A stretch of DNA of 64,000 nucleotides, taken from the NCBI GenBank assembly GCA_016875165.1, contig VGSF01000013.1:1-64000 (forward strand), given 5' to 3'. A program made the translations under genes and the position numbers. This stretch comes from Deltaproteobacteria bacterium (GTDB lineage: Bacteria; Desulfobacterota; SM23-61). This document shows, piece by piece, positions 57,734-64,000 of this stretch (positions within the stretch are counted from its first letter, which is position 1; the number at the start of each line of letters is the position of its first letter). The notes below the pieces were generated by a model. The model saw only the letters and a list, made by a program, of their open reading frames with translations. It was not told where the DNA came from and did no database searches.

Positions 57734-58679
57734 TGTAAACACTCCTTCCCATCACCATCGCTTGCAGGATGTTTTTAAATCCGGTCATTTCCAGATAATC
57801 ATTCCAGGACTCCGGACCGAAGACAAATTTGTCCAGATATTCCTTCACCCCTTCCGGCCCCTTGCCCATCATCAGCTTCACGTAGAAATCCATGTGTTTA
57901 AAGTCCGGCTCGTACTCCCCGTAACATTCATGGGGCAGACAACCGAAGGGAACCTCCACCACCGCATCCACGCAGAAGAAGGGAGTTTTGGTATGGTCGG
58001 GGCTGCGGCGAACCTGATCGTTGCTGATAATGCGCTCCGTGGTGACGATGACTTTGTTGGCCGCCAGGGCAATGTCCTGATCCATAAAAGGAAGCCCCTC
58101 ACTCTGGACATTGCCGTAGGGATCGCAGCGCTGTGTATGCAGGATGGCCACATCTGGGTTCAGGGCCGGGATTAAAGCCAGTTTATCGCCGGTGTACGGA
58201 CATTTCATCTCCTTGATATCGGACAATCGGGGGAAGATGTCGGAACCCAGCATGGACCGGGCCGGAACAAAGGGGATCCCCATGGCGCCGGCCCGGAAAC
58301 GTAGTCCCAGGGTCATATGGCTCCATTCCTCGAATACGGCCAGCTTTTTTTCCGTGTAATGGCGCATCACCCGGGATACCCCCCAGGTGACCCCCGGGCT
58401 GAACCAGCTGGTGATCACGTGCTTCGTGGCCCCGGCAACCAGAAGAAGATCGCCCTCCGTGGAAGTAATGCTGCGGCAATACACCAGATCCTTCTTCTTC
58501 TGCCGGATTATCTCCCAGACCACCGCCATGGGCGTTCGGGAATAATGGCAGCCCCCGGCGGCAATCTGATCCCCATCTTGGATCAGGCTGACCGCTTCCT
58601 TCAGGGACATGACCTTCTCCCTCAGCCCTCGGTCTTTTTTGTCGATCACATCTCTCAATTCTCTGTAGGGTTTTATCAT
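57726..58679 (-). CDS. CoA-transferase subunit A, glutaconate CoA-transferase-like
   Basis: 317 residues from ATG 58679, where GGAGGAAAGCACGT gives an ideal site; a TTG seven codons earlier would include this site in the gene. The GctA-like features are MSLKEAVSLIQDGDQIAAGG near residue 23, VVWEIIRQKKKDL and the DVAILHTQRCDPYGN block near residue 178. It forms a heteromeric CoA-transferase with the B subunit. It follows liv system 3 and a perfect hairpin, and precedes the ADP-forming synthetase. Together these give two ways to put CoA on an imported acid. Confidence 0.88.
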   Translation of the reverse strand: MIKPYRELRDVIDKKDRGLREKVMSLKEAVSLIQDGDQIAAGGCHYSRTPMAVVWEIIRQKKKDLVYCRSITSTEGDLLLVAGATKHVITSWFSPGVTWGVSRVMRHYTEKKLAVFEEWSHMTLGLRFRAGAMGIPFVPARSMLGSDIFPRLSDIKEMKCPYTGDKLALIPALNPDVAILHTQRCDPYGNVQSEGLPFMDQDIALAANKVIVTTERIISNDQVRRSPDHTKTPFFCVDAVVEVPFGCLPHECYGEYEPDFKHMDFYVKLMMGKGPEGVKEYLDKFVFGPESWNDYLEMTGFKNILQAMVMGRSVYND

Positions 58680-58787
58680 ACGTGCTTTCCTCCGCGTCAA
58701 GTATCGAGCCTATCGCTCGCGATCCATCTCGTATGCCCGCAAGGTATTGGCCTTTCGAGCATGGGAGATGAATCGGCCTGGCTCCTA

Positions 58788-58834
58788 AATCCCTTCTTTC
58801 CCCCCTTTTTTATAAAGGGGGGAAAGAAGGGATT
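58788..58834. repeat. Perfect 21-bp-arm palindrome behind livK (system 3)
   Basis: Bases 58788-58808 and 58814-58834 are exact reverse complements, separated by TTTAT. Arms contain CCCTTCTTTCCCCCC. It lies 56 bases after the livK stop on the minus strand and probably folds as a strong hairpin that separates liv system 3 from the CoA-transferase genes. It is of the same general style as the repeat at 52766-52805. Confidence 0.75.
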
Positions 58835-58889
58835 CTTTTCGCGCCTCGGGCGGAACATAGTTCGCAGGCGACGAATTGGTCATCGGGGA

Positions 58890-60062
58890 TTACTTGGCTA
58901 CAAACTTTCCCCCCTCCACCACTAGGGACCTCACTCCGCCAATCCCATCACCCACCTCGTCCATGCTGGTTTCTCCGGAGATGCCCGGATAATTCTTCAG
59001 TTTGGCCCAACCCTTGCGAATTTTCTCCTTGTCCTTTTCCAGGTCCGCCGGCTTGTTGGTCACACCCTCTTCTTCCATGATTTTTTTGATGATGTACATG
59101 TTGTCATACGAACGGGGGCCGCTGTAGGGCGGCTCTTTGCCGCCCGGAGAGCGCTTCCTAAACTCGGCCAGAAACTTCTGCATTCTCGGGTCCGGATTGC
59201 CCACAATCCAGGCGGCGGAGGAGCCGTAGTATCCTTCCACCGCCTCTTTTCCGATCTCAATCAGCCCTGGGGTGCTGTTACAGGCTCCACCCAGAAGGGG
59301 AGCCTTAATTCCCTGGCGGCGGGCCTCGATGCCGATCTTGGCCCCCTGTTCGTAGCAGCTTCCCACCCCGATTCCGTCCGGGTTGAGGGCCTTAATCTCG
59401 GTTATGAAAGGGGCAAAATCCATGGTGTGGGTCTGGAAGGTATACATTTTGAGCAGCTTGATCCCGTATTTCTCGAAGAGGACGGGCATGATATTCTTCC
59501 CTTCCACCGTAGAGACGGCATCCTCCGAGTTGTACAGGACCACTGCAGTTTTAATGTTATATCTGTCCTTCCATTTTTTGACCACCGGATCAAGCTGCTT
59601 GTCGCTGGTCAACGTGTTCCTGAATCCCCAGCCTTTGCCCATGGCGGATAACCCGGGTTTGGAGGAGCAAAAAGAGATACAGACCAGCTTGAGCCTTTCG
59701 AGCTTCGGGTAAATGACCTCCACCGCAGAGCTCTGGCAGGGGCCGTTGACCACCAGCACTTTGTCCAGGTTGGCAAGTTTTTCGATGATGGGGATGGCCG
59801 GGGGAGCCTTGCACTCATAGTCGTACCAGGTCACCTCGATGGGAACGCCCCCGATTCCGCCCGCCTTATTAATCTCTTCCATGGCGATCTCGCCGCCGAT
59901 CTTCGCAGCCATGCCCCACTCGGCGCAGACTCCCGAGATGGCATACATGGCGCCAATGTGAACTTTTTTGCCGTGGAGCCTGCCCGCCTCAGTGGGCGTG
60001 GAAAAAACTAAACTCAGGCCAAAGACCACCAAAATGATGGGAACAAAAAATTTCTTCTTCAT
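58890..60062 (-). CDS. livK: ABC transporter periplasmic substrate-binding protein, LivK type (system 3)
   Basis: 390 residues from ATG 60062, with GGAAGGAGGGTGAAAAG before it; a reading back to 60113 has no site. Signal peptide MKKKFFVPIILVVFGLSLVF with a cut near PTEA. The mature part has VHIGAMYAISGVCAEWGMAA, EINKAGGIGGVPI and NGPCQSSAVEVIYPKLERLK. It shares VTNKPADLEKDKEKIRKG with the other LivK proteins but lacks their EAEVAFPxGN segment, so it is the most divergent of the three and may bind a different acid. Confidence 0.92.
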   Translation of the reverse strand: MKKKFFVPIILVVFGLSLVFSTPTEAGRLHGKKVHIGAMYAISGVCAEWGMAAKIGGEIAMEEINKAGGIGGVPIEVTWYDYECKAPPAIPIIEKLANLDKVLVVNGPCQSSAVEVIYPKLERLKLVCISFCSSKPGLSAMGKGWGFRNTLTSDKQLDPVVKKWKDRYNIKTAVVLYNSEDAVSTVEGKNIMPVLFEKYGIKLLKMYTFQTHTMDFAPFITEIKALNPDGIGVGSCYEQGAKIGIEARRQGIKAPLLGGACNSTPGLIEIGKEAVEGYYGSSAAWIVGNPDPRMQKFLAEFRKRSPGGKEPPYSGPRSYDNMYIIKKIMEEEGVTNKPADLEKDKEKIRKGWAKLKNYPGISGETSMDEVGDGIGGVRSLVVEGGKFVAK

Positions 60063-60209
60063 CTTTTCACCCTCCTTCCAAGATCTGCCTTTGGTTAATG
60101 GGAATGGCTGCAACCGAAACGTCTTCCTCGATCACCTCCTCTCCTCTGCGACATGGAACCCAGCGCCATGGCTGCTGGCCATGGCTTATCCTTCCTGGCG
60201 GTCGGCTCA

Positions 60210-60938
60210 TTAATTTTTGGCGCTGCGAGCAGACCTGCCCAAGTAAGCCTTTTGCACCCCTTCATTGGCGCGCAAGGCCTGACTCTCCCCCTGAAGAACC
60301 ACCCTTCCGGTTTCCATTACATACCCCCGATCAGCCAGGGCCAAAGCCTGATTGGCGTTCTGCTCCACCAAAAGGATGGTCAAACCATCTTTCGTCCGCA
60401 GTTCTTGGATGGTCTCAAAAATGAACTCTACCAGCCTGGGGGAAAGACCCAGGGAGGGTTCATCCATGAGCAGGAGCTGGGGTCTGGCCATCAGGGCCCG
60501 GCCGATGGCCAGCATTTGCTGCTCCCCCCCGGAGAGCGTCCCCGCATTCTGGCCCAGCCGTTCCTGGATCCTGGGAAACCTCTGAAAGACCCGTTCCAGG
60601 TCTTCGGCGATTTTGTCCTTGTCCGAACGTAAGTAAGCGCCCATCTCCAAATTTTCCTCCACCGTCATCCGGGAGAGTATGCCGCGGCCTTCCTGAATTT
60701 GAATGATCCCCATCTCGGCGATGGAGTGGGATTTTTTTCCGTCGATTCGCTGCCCCTGGTAAAGAATATGGCCTTGGGTTGGTCTCAAGGCACCCGATAT
60801 GGTCTTCAGAAGGGTCGATTTACCCGCCCCGTTCGAACCCAGAAGGACCACGATCTCCCCTTGGTGGACCGCGACGTTCACGTCTTGGATGGCTGAAATT
60901 TTTCCGTATCCAGAAGAGACTCCTTCTATGGATAGCAC
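60210..60938 (-). CDS. livF: Branched-chain amino acid-type ABC transporter ATP-binding protein LivF (system 3)
   Basis: 242 residues starting with GTG 60938, one base after the livG stop. Walker A GSNGAGKST, signature LSGGEQQMLAIGRAL and Walker B LLLMDEPSLGLSP are intact. The tail KAYLGRSARSAKN is a little longer than usual. LivK follows after about 150 bases. Confidence 0.92.
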   Translation of the reverse strand: MLSIEGVSSGYGKISAIQDVNVAVHQGEIVVLLGSNGAGKSTLLKTISGALRPTQGHILYQGQRIDGKKSHSIAEMGIIQIQEGRGILSRMTVEENLEMGAYLRSDKDKIAEDLERVFQRFPRIQERLGQNAGTLSGGEQQMLAIGRALMARPQLLLMDEPSLGLSPRLVEFIFETIQELRTKDGLTILLVEQNANQALALADRGYVMETGRVVLQGESQALRANEGVQKAYLGRSARSAKN

Positions 60939-60939
60939 T

Positions 60940-61707
60940 TCAGTTACCTCTCTTTTTGCCCAGGTAAGCTTCGATCACGGCTGGGTTATCTTGAACCTCG
61001 GAGGGATTGCCCTCGGCAATCTTCTCCCCAAAATTCAGGACCGAAATAATCTCCGAGATTCCCATAACCAGTTGCATATTATGTTCGATTAAGAGGATGG
61101 TTTTGCCCATTTGGTTGATCTTGGCAATGAGTGCGTCGAGGTCTTCCGTTTCTTTGGGGTTCATCCCGGCCGCGGGTTCATCGAGGAGGAGCAGATCGGG
61201 CTCCAGGGTAAGGGCCCGGGCGATCTCCGTCAGCCTTTGCTCGGCATGAGGGAGGCTGGAGGCCAGCTGTTCCGCTTTAGGGGCCAATCCCACAAACTCC
61301 AGCCATCTCAGGGCTTGCTCCCGGGTGGTCTTCTCTTCTTCCAGCTCCTTCATGGAAAATTTAAAAAAAATCTTGAAGAGCCCCGCTTGGGTCCGGCAGT
61401 GTCTCCCCAGCATGACATTCTCCAGCACAGTCATGGAGTGGAAGAGACGGACGAGCTGAAACGTGCGGCCGATTCCGAGTTCGGCGCGCAGATGGGGTTT
61501 AAGGTCCTGCAGCGGCTTTCCCTGGTAATGAATTTCCCCGCTAGTGAGGCCGTACATGCCGCTGATCAGGTTAAAGAGAGTGGTCTTCCCCGCGCCATTG
61601 GGGCCGATGATGGCATGAATCTTCCCCTCAGTCACCTCCACGTCAATATCATGGAGGGCGCAGAAGCCGTCAAAGTATTTCGTCACCCCCCGGATTTCGA
61701 GGATCAT
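60940..61707 (-). CDS. livG: Branched-chain amino acid-type ABC transporter ATP-binding protein LivG (system 3)
   Basis: 255 residues. Walker A GPNGAGKTTLFN and Walker B LLLLDEPAAGMNPKE are normal. The ABC signature reads LPHAEQRLTEIARAL, so the glycine of the usual LSYGEQ is replaced by alanine; such a change can weaken ATP hydrolysis but is tolerated in some LivG proteins. ATG 61707 follows GGGGGGAAGA. A 252-base repeat-rich gap separates it from livM, unlike the tight spacing in the other two systems. Confidence 0.92.
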   Translation of the reverse strand: MILEIRGVTKYFDGFCALHDIDVEVTEGKIHAIIGPNGAGKTTLFNLISGMYGLTSGEIHYQGKPLQDLKPHLRAELGIGRTFQLVRLFHSMTVLENVMLGRHCRTQAGLFKIFFKFSMKELEEEKTTREQALRWLEFVGLAPKAEQLASSLPHAEQRLTEIARALTLEPDLLLLDEPAAGMNPKETEDLDALIAKINQMGKTILLIEHNMQLVMGISEIISVLNFGEKIAEGNPSEVQDNPAVIEAYLGKKRGN

Positions 61708-61774
61708 TCTTCCCCCCGTTTAAATATGGCCACATAACTATTCTTAATTTTTCTGCCCGTTACAAAAATTTCAA

Positions 61775-61920
61775 AAATAATATCCACCTTCGAAATCCCA
61801 AATAAATTCCAATGCCCCAAATTCTAAATCCAAAATTGGGAGGACTCGCCGTTTGGAACATTCGATATTTGGATTTGGATATTATTTGGAATTTGGTGCT
61901 TGGGATTTGGAATTTTTTAC
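61775..61920. repeat. AT-rich dispersed repeat inside liv system 3
   Basis: Bases 61791-61835 (AAATCCCAAATAAATTCC..) and 61866-61917 (..ATTTGGAATTTGGTGCTTGG..) are imperfect inverted copies built from the TTTGGATTTGG/CCAAATCC units. This ATTTGGTGCTTGGGATTT-type tract is a known style of dispersed repeat in deltaproteobacterial and planctomycete genomes. It interrupts the livM-livG junction. A shorter similar tract is at about 5429-5452. Confidence 0.6.
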
Positions 61921-61959
61921 TCCATGAATTCAATTCATCCTGGAAAGGTCAGTCCCCCA

Positions 61960-62799
61960 TCAGGCTATCTTAAGAAGTTTCTTGATGGCCTGAATTGTAT
62001 CCAGCCCGATGACCCCCTGGGGCCGGATGATCATCATGACGATCAGCAGAAGCCCGAAGAGCTCCATCCTCCAATTCTGTATGGCCCGGAAGAATTCCGG
62101 AATCAAGGTCAAGACGAAAGCCCCGAATACGGGCCCCCAGAATATCTGGATTCCCCCGAAGATGGTGAAGACGAGGAATTCAACGGAGTGCATGACGCCA
62201 AACATGAGCGGCTCAATATACTCCTGGTAATGGGCTAAGATTCCCCCGCCGATGCCCGCGATGAAGGCTCCCACGGAGAAAGCCATAAGTTTGGCGGAGG
62301 TGATATTCACCCCGACGATTTCTGCCGCCGTTTCGTCATCCCCGACGGCCTGCAAGGCCCGGCCCATGCGGGACTTGCGCAGCCGGCTGAAGAAGATGAT
62401 CAGGGCCACGACCACGGCGTAGGCATACAAGCCAGTATATTTCTGATAGGGGATGCTGGGAAAGCCGGCTGCCGCCCCGACGTAATCCAGGTTCATGAAG
62501 ATGACCCGGACGATCTCGCCGAAACCCAGCGTCAGAAGGAGAAGGTAGATTCCTTTGATCCGCAGGGCCGGCAGTCCCAAAATAAAACCAACCAGCCCCG
62601 CCAGGACCCCACCAAACAGGACCGCGGGCACATAGGGAACCCCCCATTTCGCTGTACAAACCGCCGACCCGTAAGCTCCGATGGCCATGAATCCGGCCTG
62701 GGCCAGGGAAACCTGGCCGGTGATGAAAGGTATATAAAAGCTCAGAGCCATGATGATGTGAATGCCGGCTATGGTTGTTACAGAAATCAGATAGTCCAC
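61960..62799 (-). CDS. livM: Branched-chain amino acid-type ABC transporter permease LivM (system 3)
   Basis: 279 residues from GTG 62799 behind AAGGAGAAGGCC. LivM blocks: QAGFMAIGAYGSAV near residues 35-48, LTLGFGEIVRVIFMN near 89-103 and GGIQIFWGPVFGAFVL near 215. About nine membrane helices. It starts ten bases after livH. It is a clear paralogue of the other two LivM proteins. Confidence 0.92.
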   Translation of the reverse strand: MDYLISVTTIAGIHIIMALSFYIPFITGQVSLAQAGFMAIGAYGSAVCTAKWGVPYVPAVLFGGVLAGLVGFILGLPALRIKGIYLLLLTLGFGEIVRVIFMNLDYVGAAAGFPSIPYQKYTGLYAYAVVVALIIFFSRLRKSRMGRALQAVGDDETAAEIVGVNITSAKLMAFSVGAFIAGIGGGILAHYQEYIEPLMFGVMHSVEFLVFTIFGGIQIFWGPVFGAFVLTLIPEFFRAIQNWRMELFGLLLIVMMIIRPQGVIGLDTIQAIKKLLKIA

Positions 62800-62809
62800 G
62801 GCCTTCTCC

Positions 62810-63685
62810 TTATCCCTGTGAAATCCTTGACCCGAACAGTCCCGTGGGCTTGAAGATCAGGATGAGGATCATAATGCCAAAAGAAAAGATATCCTGTAGA
62901 TTGATCTCCGTCGGAAGCAGTACGATACTGATGACTTCGGCCAGGCCGAGGATCAGCCCGCCGATCATGGCGCCGCCCACATTTCCCAGGCCTCCCAGCA
63001 GCATGACCACCAGGCCTTTCAGGGCAAAGGTCAGCCCGATAAACGGACTGACCGCGTGGAAGGAAATCCCCACCATGACGCCGGCTGCCCCGGCCAGGGC
63101 CGAGGCAATCCCGAAGGTGATCAGAACAACCCTGTCCACGTTCACCCCCAGAAAACCAGCCGTCAGGTGGCTCTCGGCCACGGCCCGCATGGCCCGGCCC
63201 ACCTTGGTTTTAGCGATGACGAAGTAGAGTACCACCATCAGGAACAGGGAAATTCCCACAATCAGAATCTTGGCCGAACTGATCAGATAAGGCCCCACGC
63301 TGAAATCGGCGATTTTGATGGCCTCCGGGAATTTTGTCCCGTAACCGCCGAAAAGTTTGACCGCCAGGTTCTGGATAATAATGGTGACTCCGATGGTGCT
63401 CAATAGGGGGGCTAAATGGAAATCCTTACGAAGGGGGCGGATGGCCAGGAATTCAACGATGAGCCCCAGTACACCCGTGGCCACCATCGTCAGGGGGAGG
63501 GTGATGTAGAGAGGAAGGCCGGTCCACAGGATGATGAAAATGCCCATAAAAGAGCCGGCCATCAGGACTTCCCCATGGGCGAAATGGAGGACCCTCAGTA
63601 CCCCAAAGATCAAGGTATAGCCGATGGCCACCAGGGAATAGGTGGAGCCCAGCATCAGACCGTTGAGCAATTGTTGAATGATCAT
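62810..63685 (-). CDS. livH: Branched-chain amino acid-type ABC transporter permease LivH (system 3)
   Basis: 291 residues from ATG 63685, which overlaps the stop of the upstream hydroxylase small subunit (ATGA) with AAGGGAAA before it. A longer reading to 63859 would lie inside that gene in another frame. The LivH start LLNGLMLGSTYSLVAIGYTL and EAA-like LLGGLGNVGGAMIGGLILG near residue 228 are clear. Co-translation with a molybdenum-hydroxylase subunit ties this transporter to that enzyme. Confidence 0.93.
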   Translation of the reverse strand: MIIQQLLNGLMLGSTYSLVAIGYTLIFGVLRVLHFAHGEVLMAGSFMGIFIILWTGLPLYITLPLTMVATGVLGLIVEFLAIRPLRKDFHLAPLLSTIGVTIIIQNLAVKLFGGYGTKFPEAIKIADFSVGPYLISSAKILIVGISLFLMVVLYFVIAKTKVGRAMRAVAESHLTAGFLGVNVDRVVLITFGIASALAGAAGVMVGISFHAVSPFIGLTFALKGLVVMLLGGLGNVGGAMIGGLILGLAEVISIVLLPTEINLQDIFSFGIMILILIFKPTGLFGSRISQG

Positions 63686-64000
63686 TTTCCCTTCATCTTG
63701 GCCGCGGCGGCCATCACCGAATCGATGACCTGCTTGTACCCCGTGCACCGGCACAGAACCCCGGACATGGCCAGCCGAACTTCCTCTTCGGTTGGGTTCC
63801 GATTCTCTTTGAGGAGATGAAAAGCAGTCATCAGCTGCCCGGGGGTACAAAAGCCGCACTGCAGCCCATGGTGTTCTTGAAAGGCCTCCTGAAGCGGGTG
63901 GAGCTTCCCATCCTGAGCCAGCCCCTCCACAGTCATGATCTCCGCCCCATCAGCCTGGATGGCAAACATGAGGCAAGACCGGACCGGCTCCCCGTTGAGG
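63682..64000 (-). CDS. Molybdenum hydroxylase [2Fe-2S] subunit, N-terminus beyond the window (partial)
   Basis: The C-terminal 105 residues of a CoxS-type small subunit are inside the window; the reading frame stays open to base 64000. Visible are the last residues of the first cluster (LNGEPVRSC), then QCGFCTPGQLMTAFHLL and LCRCTGYKQVIDSV for the second cluster, so both [2Fe-2S] clusters are expected in the full protein. It belongs to a second molybdenum hydroxylase distinct from 5458-9125, whose medium and large subunits presumably lie at higher coordinates. Its stop overlaps livH. Confidence 0.92.
   Translation of the reverse strand, partial: LNGEPVRSCLMFAIQADGAEIMTVEGLAQDGKLHPLQEAFQEHHGLQCGFCTPGQLMTAFHLLKENRNPTEEEVRLAMSGVLCRCTGYKQVIDSVMAAAAKMKGK

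Noticed and set aside
1-64000. CRISPR arrays, tRNA or rRNA genes, integrases
   Set aside because: No regular direct repeats with spacers, no cloverleaf or rRNA-like stretches and no recombinase motifs were seen by eye; a short tRNA could be missed without a covariance search, but almost all bases are coding.

Overview
The window looks like chromosomal DNA of an anaerobic, organic-acid-oxidising bacterium, most likely an uncultured deltaproteobacterial (Desulfobacterota, syntroph-like) lineage. The reasons are gene content (tungsten-type aldehyde:ferredoxin oxidoreductase, 2-oxoacid:ferredoxin oxidoreductase, UbiD/UbiX decarboxylases, ADP-forming acyl-CoA synthetase, reductive-dehalogenase-like proteins, two TAXI-TRAP systems and three branched-chain-amino-acid-type ABC systems) and the style of the dispersed palindromic repeats. 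No rRNA, tRNA, CRISPR array or integrase was seen, so the taxonomic call is inference. Every supported gene lies on the minus strand, so transcription runs from high to low coordinates throughout.

Layout in the direction of transcription. 64000-58890: end of a molybdenum-hydroxylase iron-sulfur subunit cut by the window edge, translationally coupled to livH-livM-livG-livF-livK (system 3). 58679-54633: glutaconate-type CoA-transferase A and B and a fused ADP-forming acyl-CoA synthetase. 54566-48734: a small Cys/His protein, glutamine synthetase, a membrane-anchored reductive-dehalogenase-like protein, a phenylacetate-CoA-ligase-like enzyme and a soluble reductive-dehalogenase-like protein. 48685-44161: livHMGFK (system 2). 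44096-34523: aminotransferase, TAXI binding protein and TRAP permease, a MITE-like element, UbiD, acyl-CoA mutase large subunit, a second UbiD and UbiX. 34277-26570: TRAP permease, the four functional parts of a 2-oxoacid:ferredoxin oxidoreductase (one fused to a polyferredoxin domain), an FAD/NAD oxidoreductase and a TAXI binding protein. 26155-17912: desaturase-like flavoprotein, CoxG-like protein, iron alcohol dehydrogenase, Mo/W-bisPGD oxidoreductase with ferredoxin, aldehyde oxidoreductase and a MoaD-like protein. 17815-9989: livKHMGF (system 1), a second desaturase-like flavoprotein, a third UbiD and a zinc-ribbon protein. 9675-111: RidA, a three-subunit molybdenum hydroxylase, a tripartite tricarboxylate transporter, a MoeA-like protein and YqeB.

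How it may work together (inference): the region reads as a set of uptake-plus-catabolism modules for carboxylic acids. Each transporter sits beside enzymes that activate (CoA-transferase, acyl/aryl-CoA ligases), oxidise (molybdenum hydroxylases, aldehyde oxidoreductase, flavoproteins), rearrange (acyl-CoA mutase) or (de)carboxylate (UbiD with UbiX) the imported acid, with electrons passed to ferredoxin. The most specific sequence-level clues are an acyl-CoA mutase with the Phe/Gln pair of isobutyryl-CoA mutases rather than the Tyr/Arg pair of methylmalonyl-CoA mutases, a UbiD homologue that lacks both catalytic glutamates yet overlaps ubiX, a polyferredoxin-PorB fusion inside a TRAP-transporter operon, and a reductive-dehalogenase-like protein fused to its own membrane anchor.
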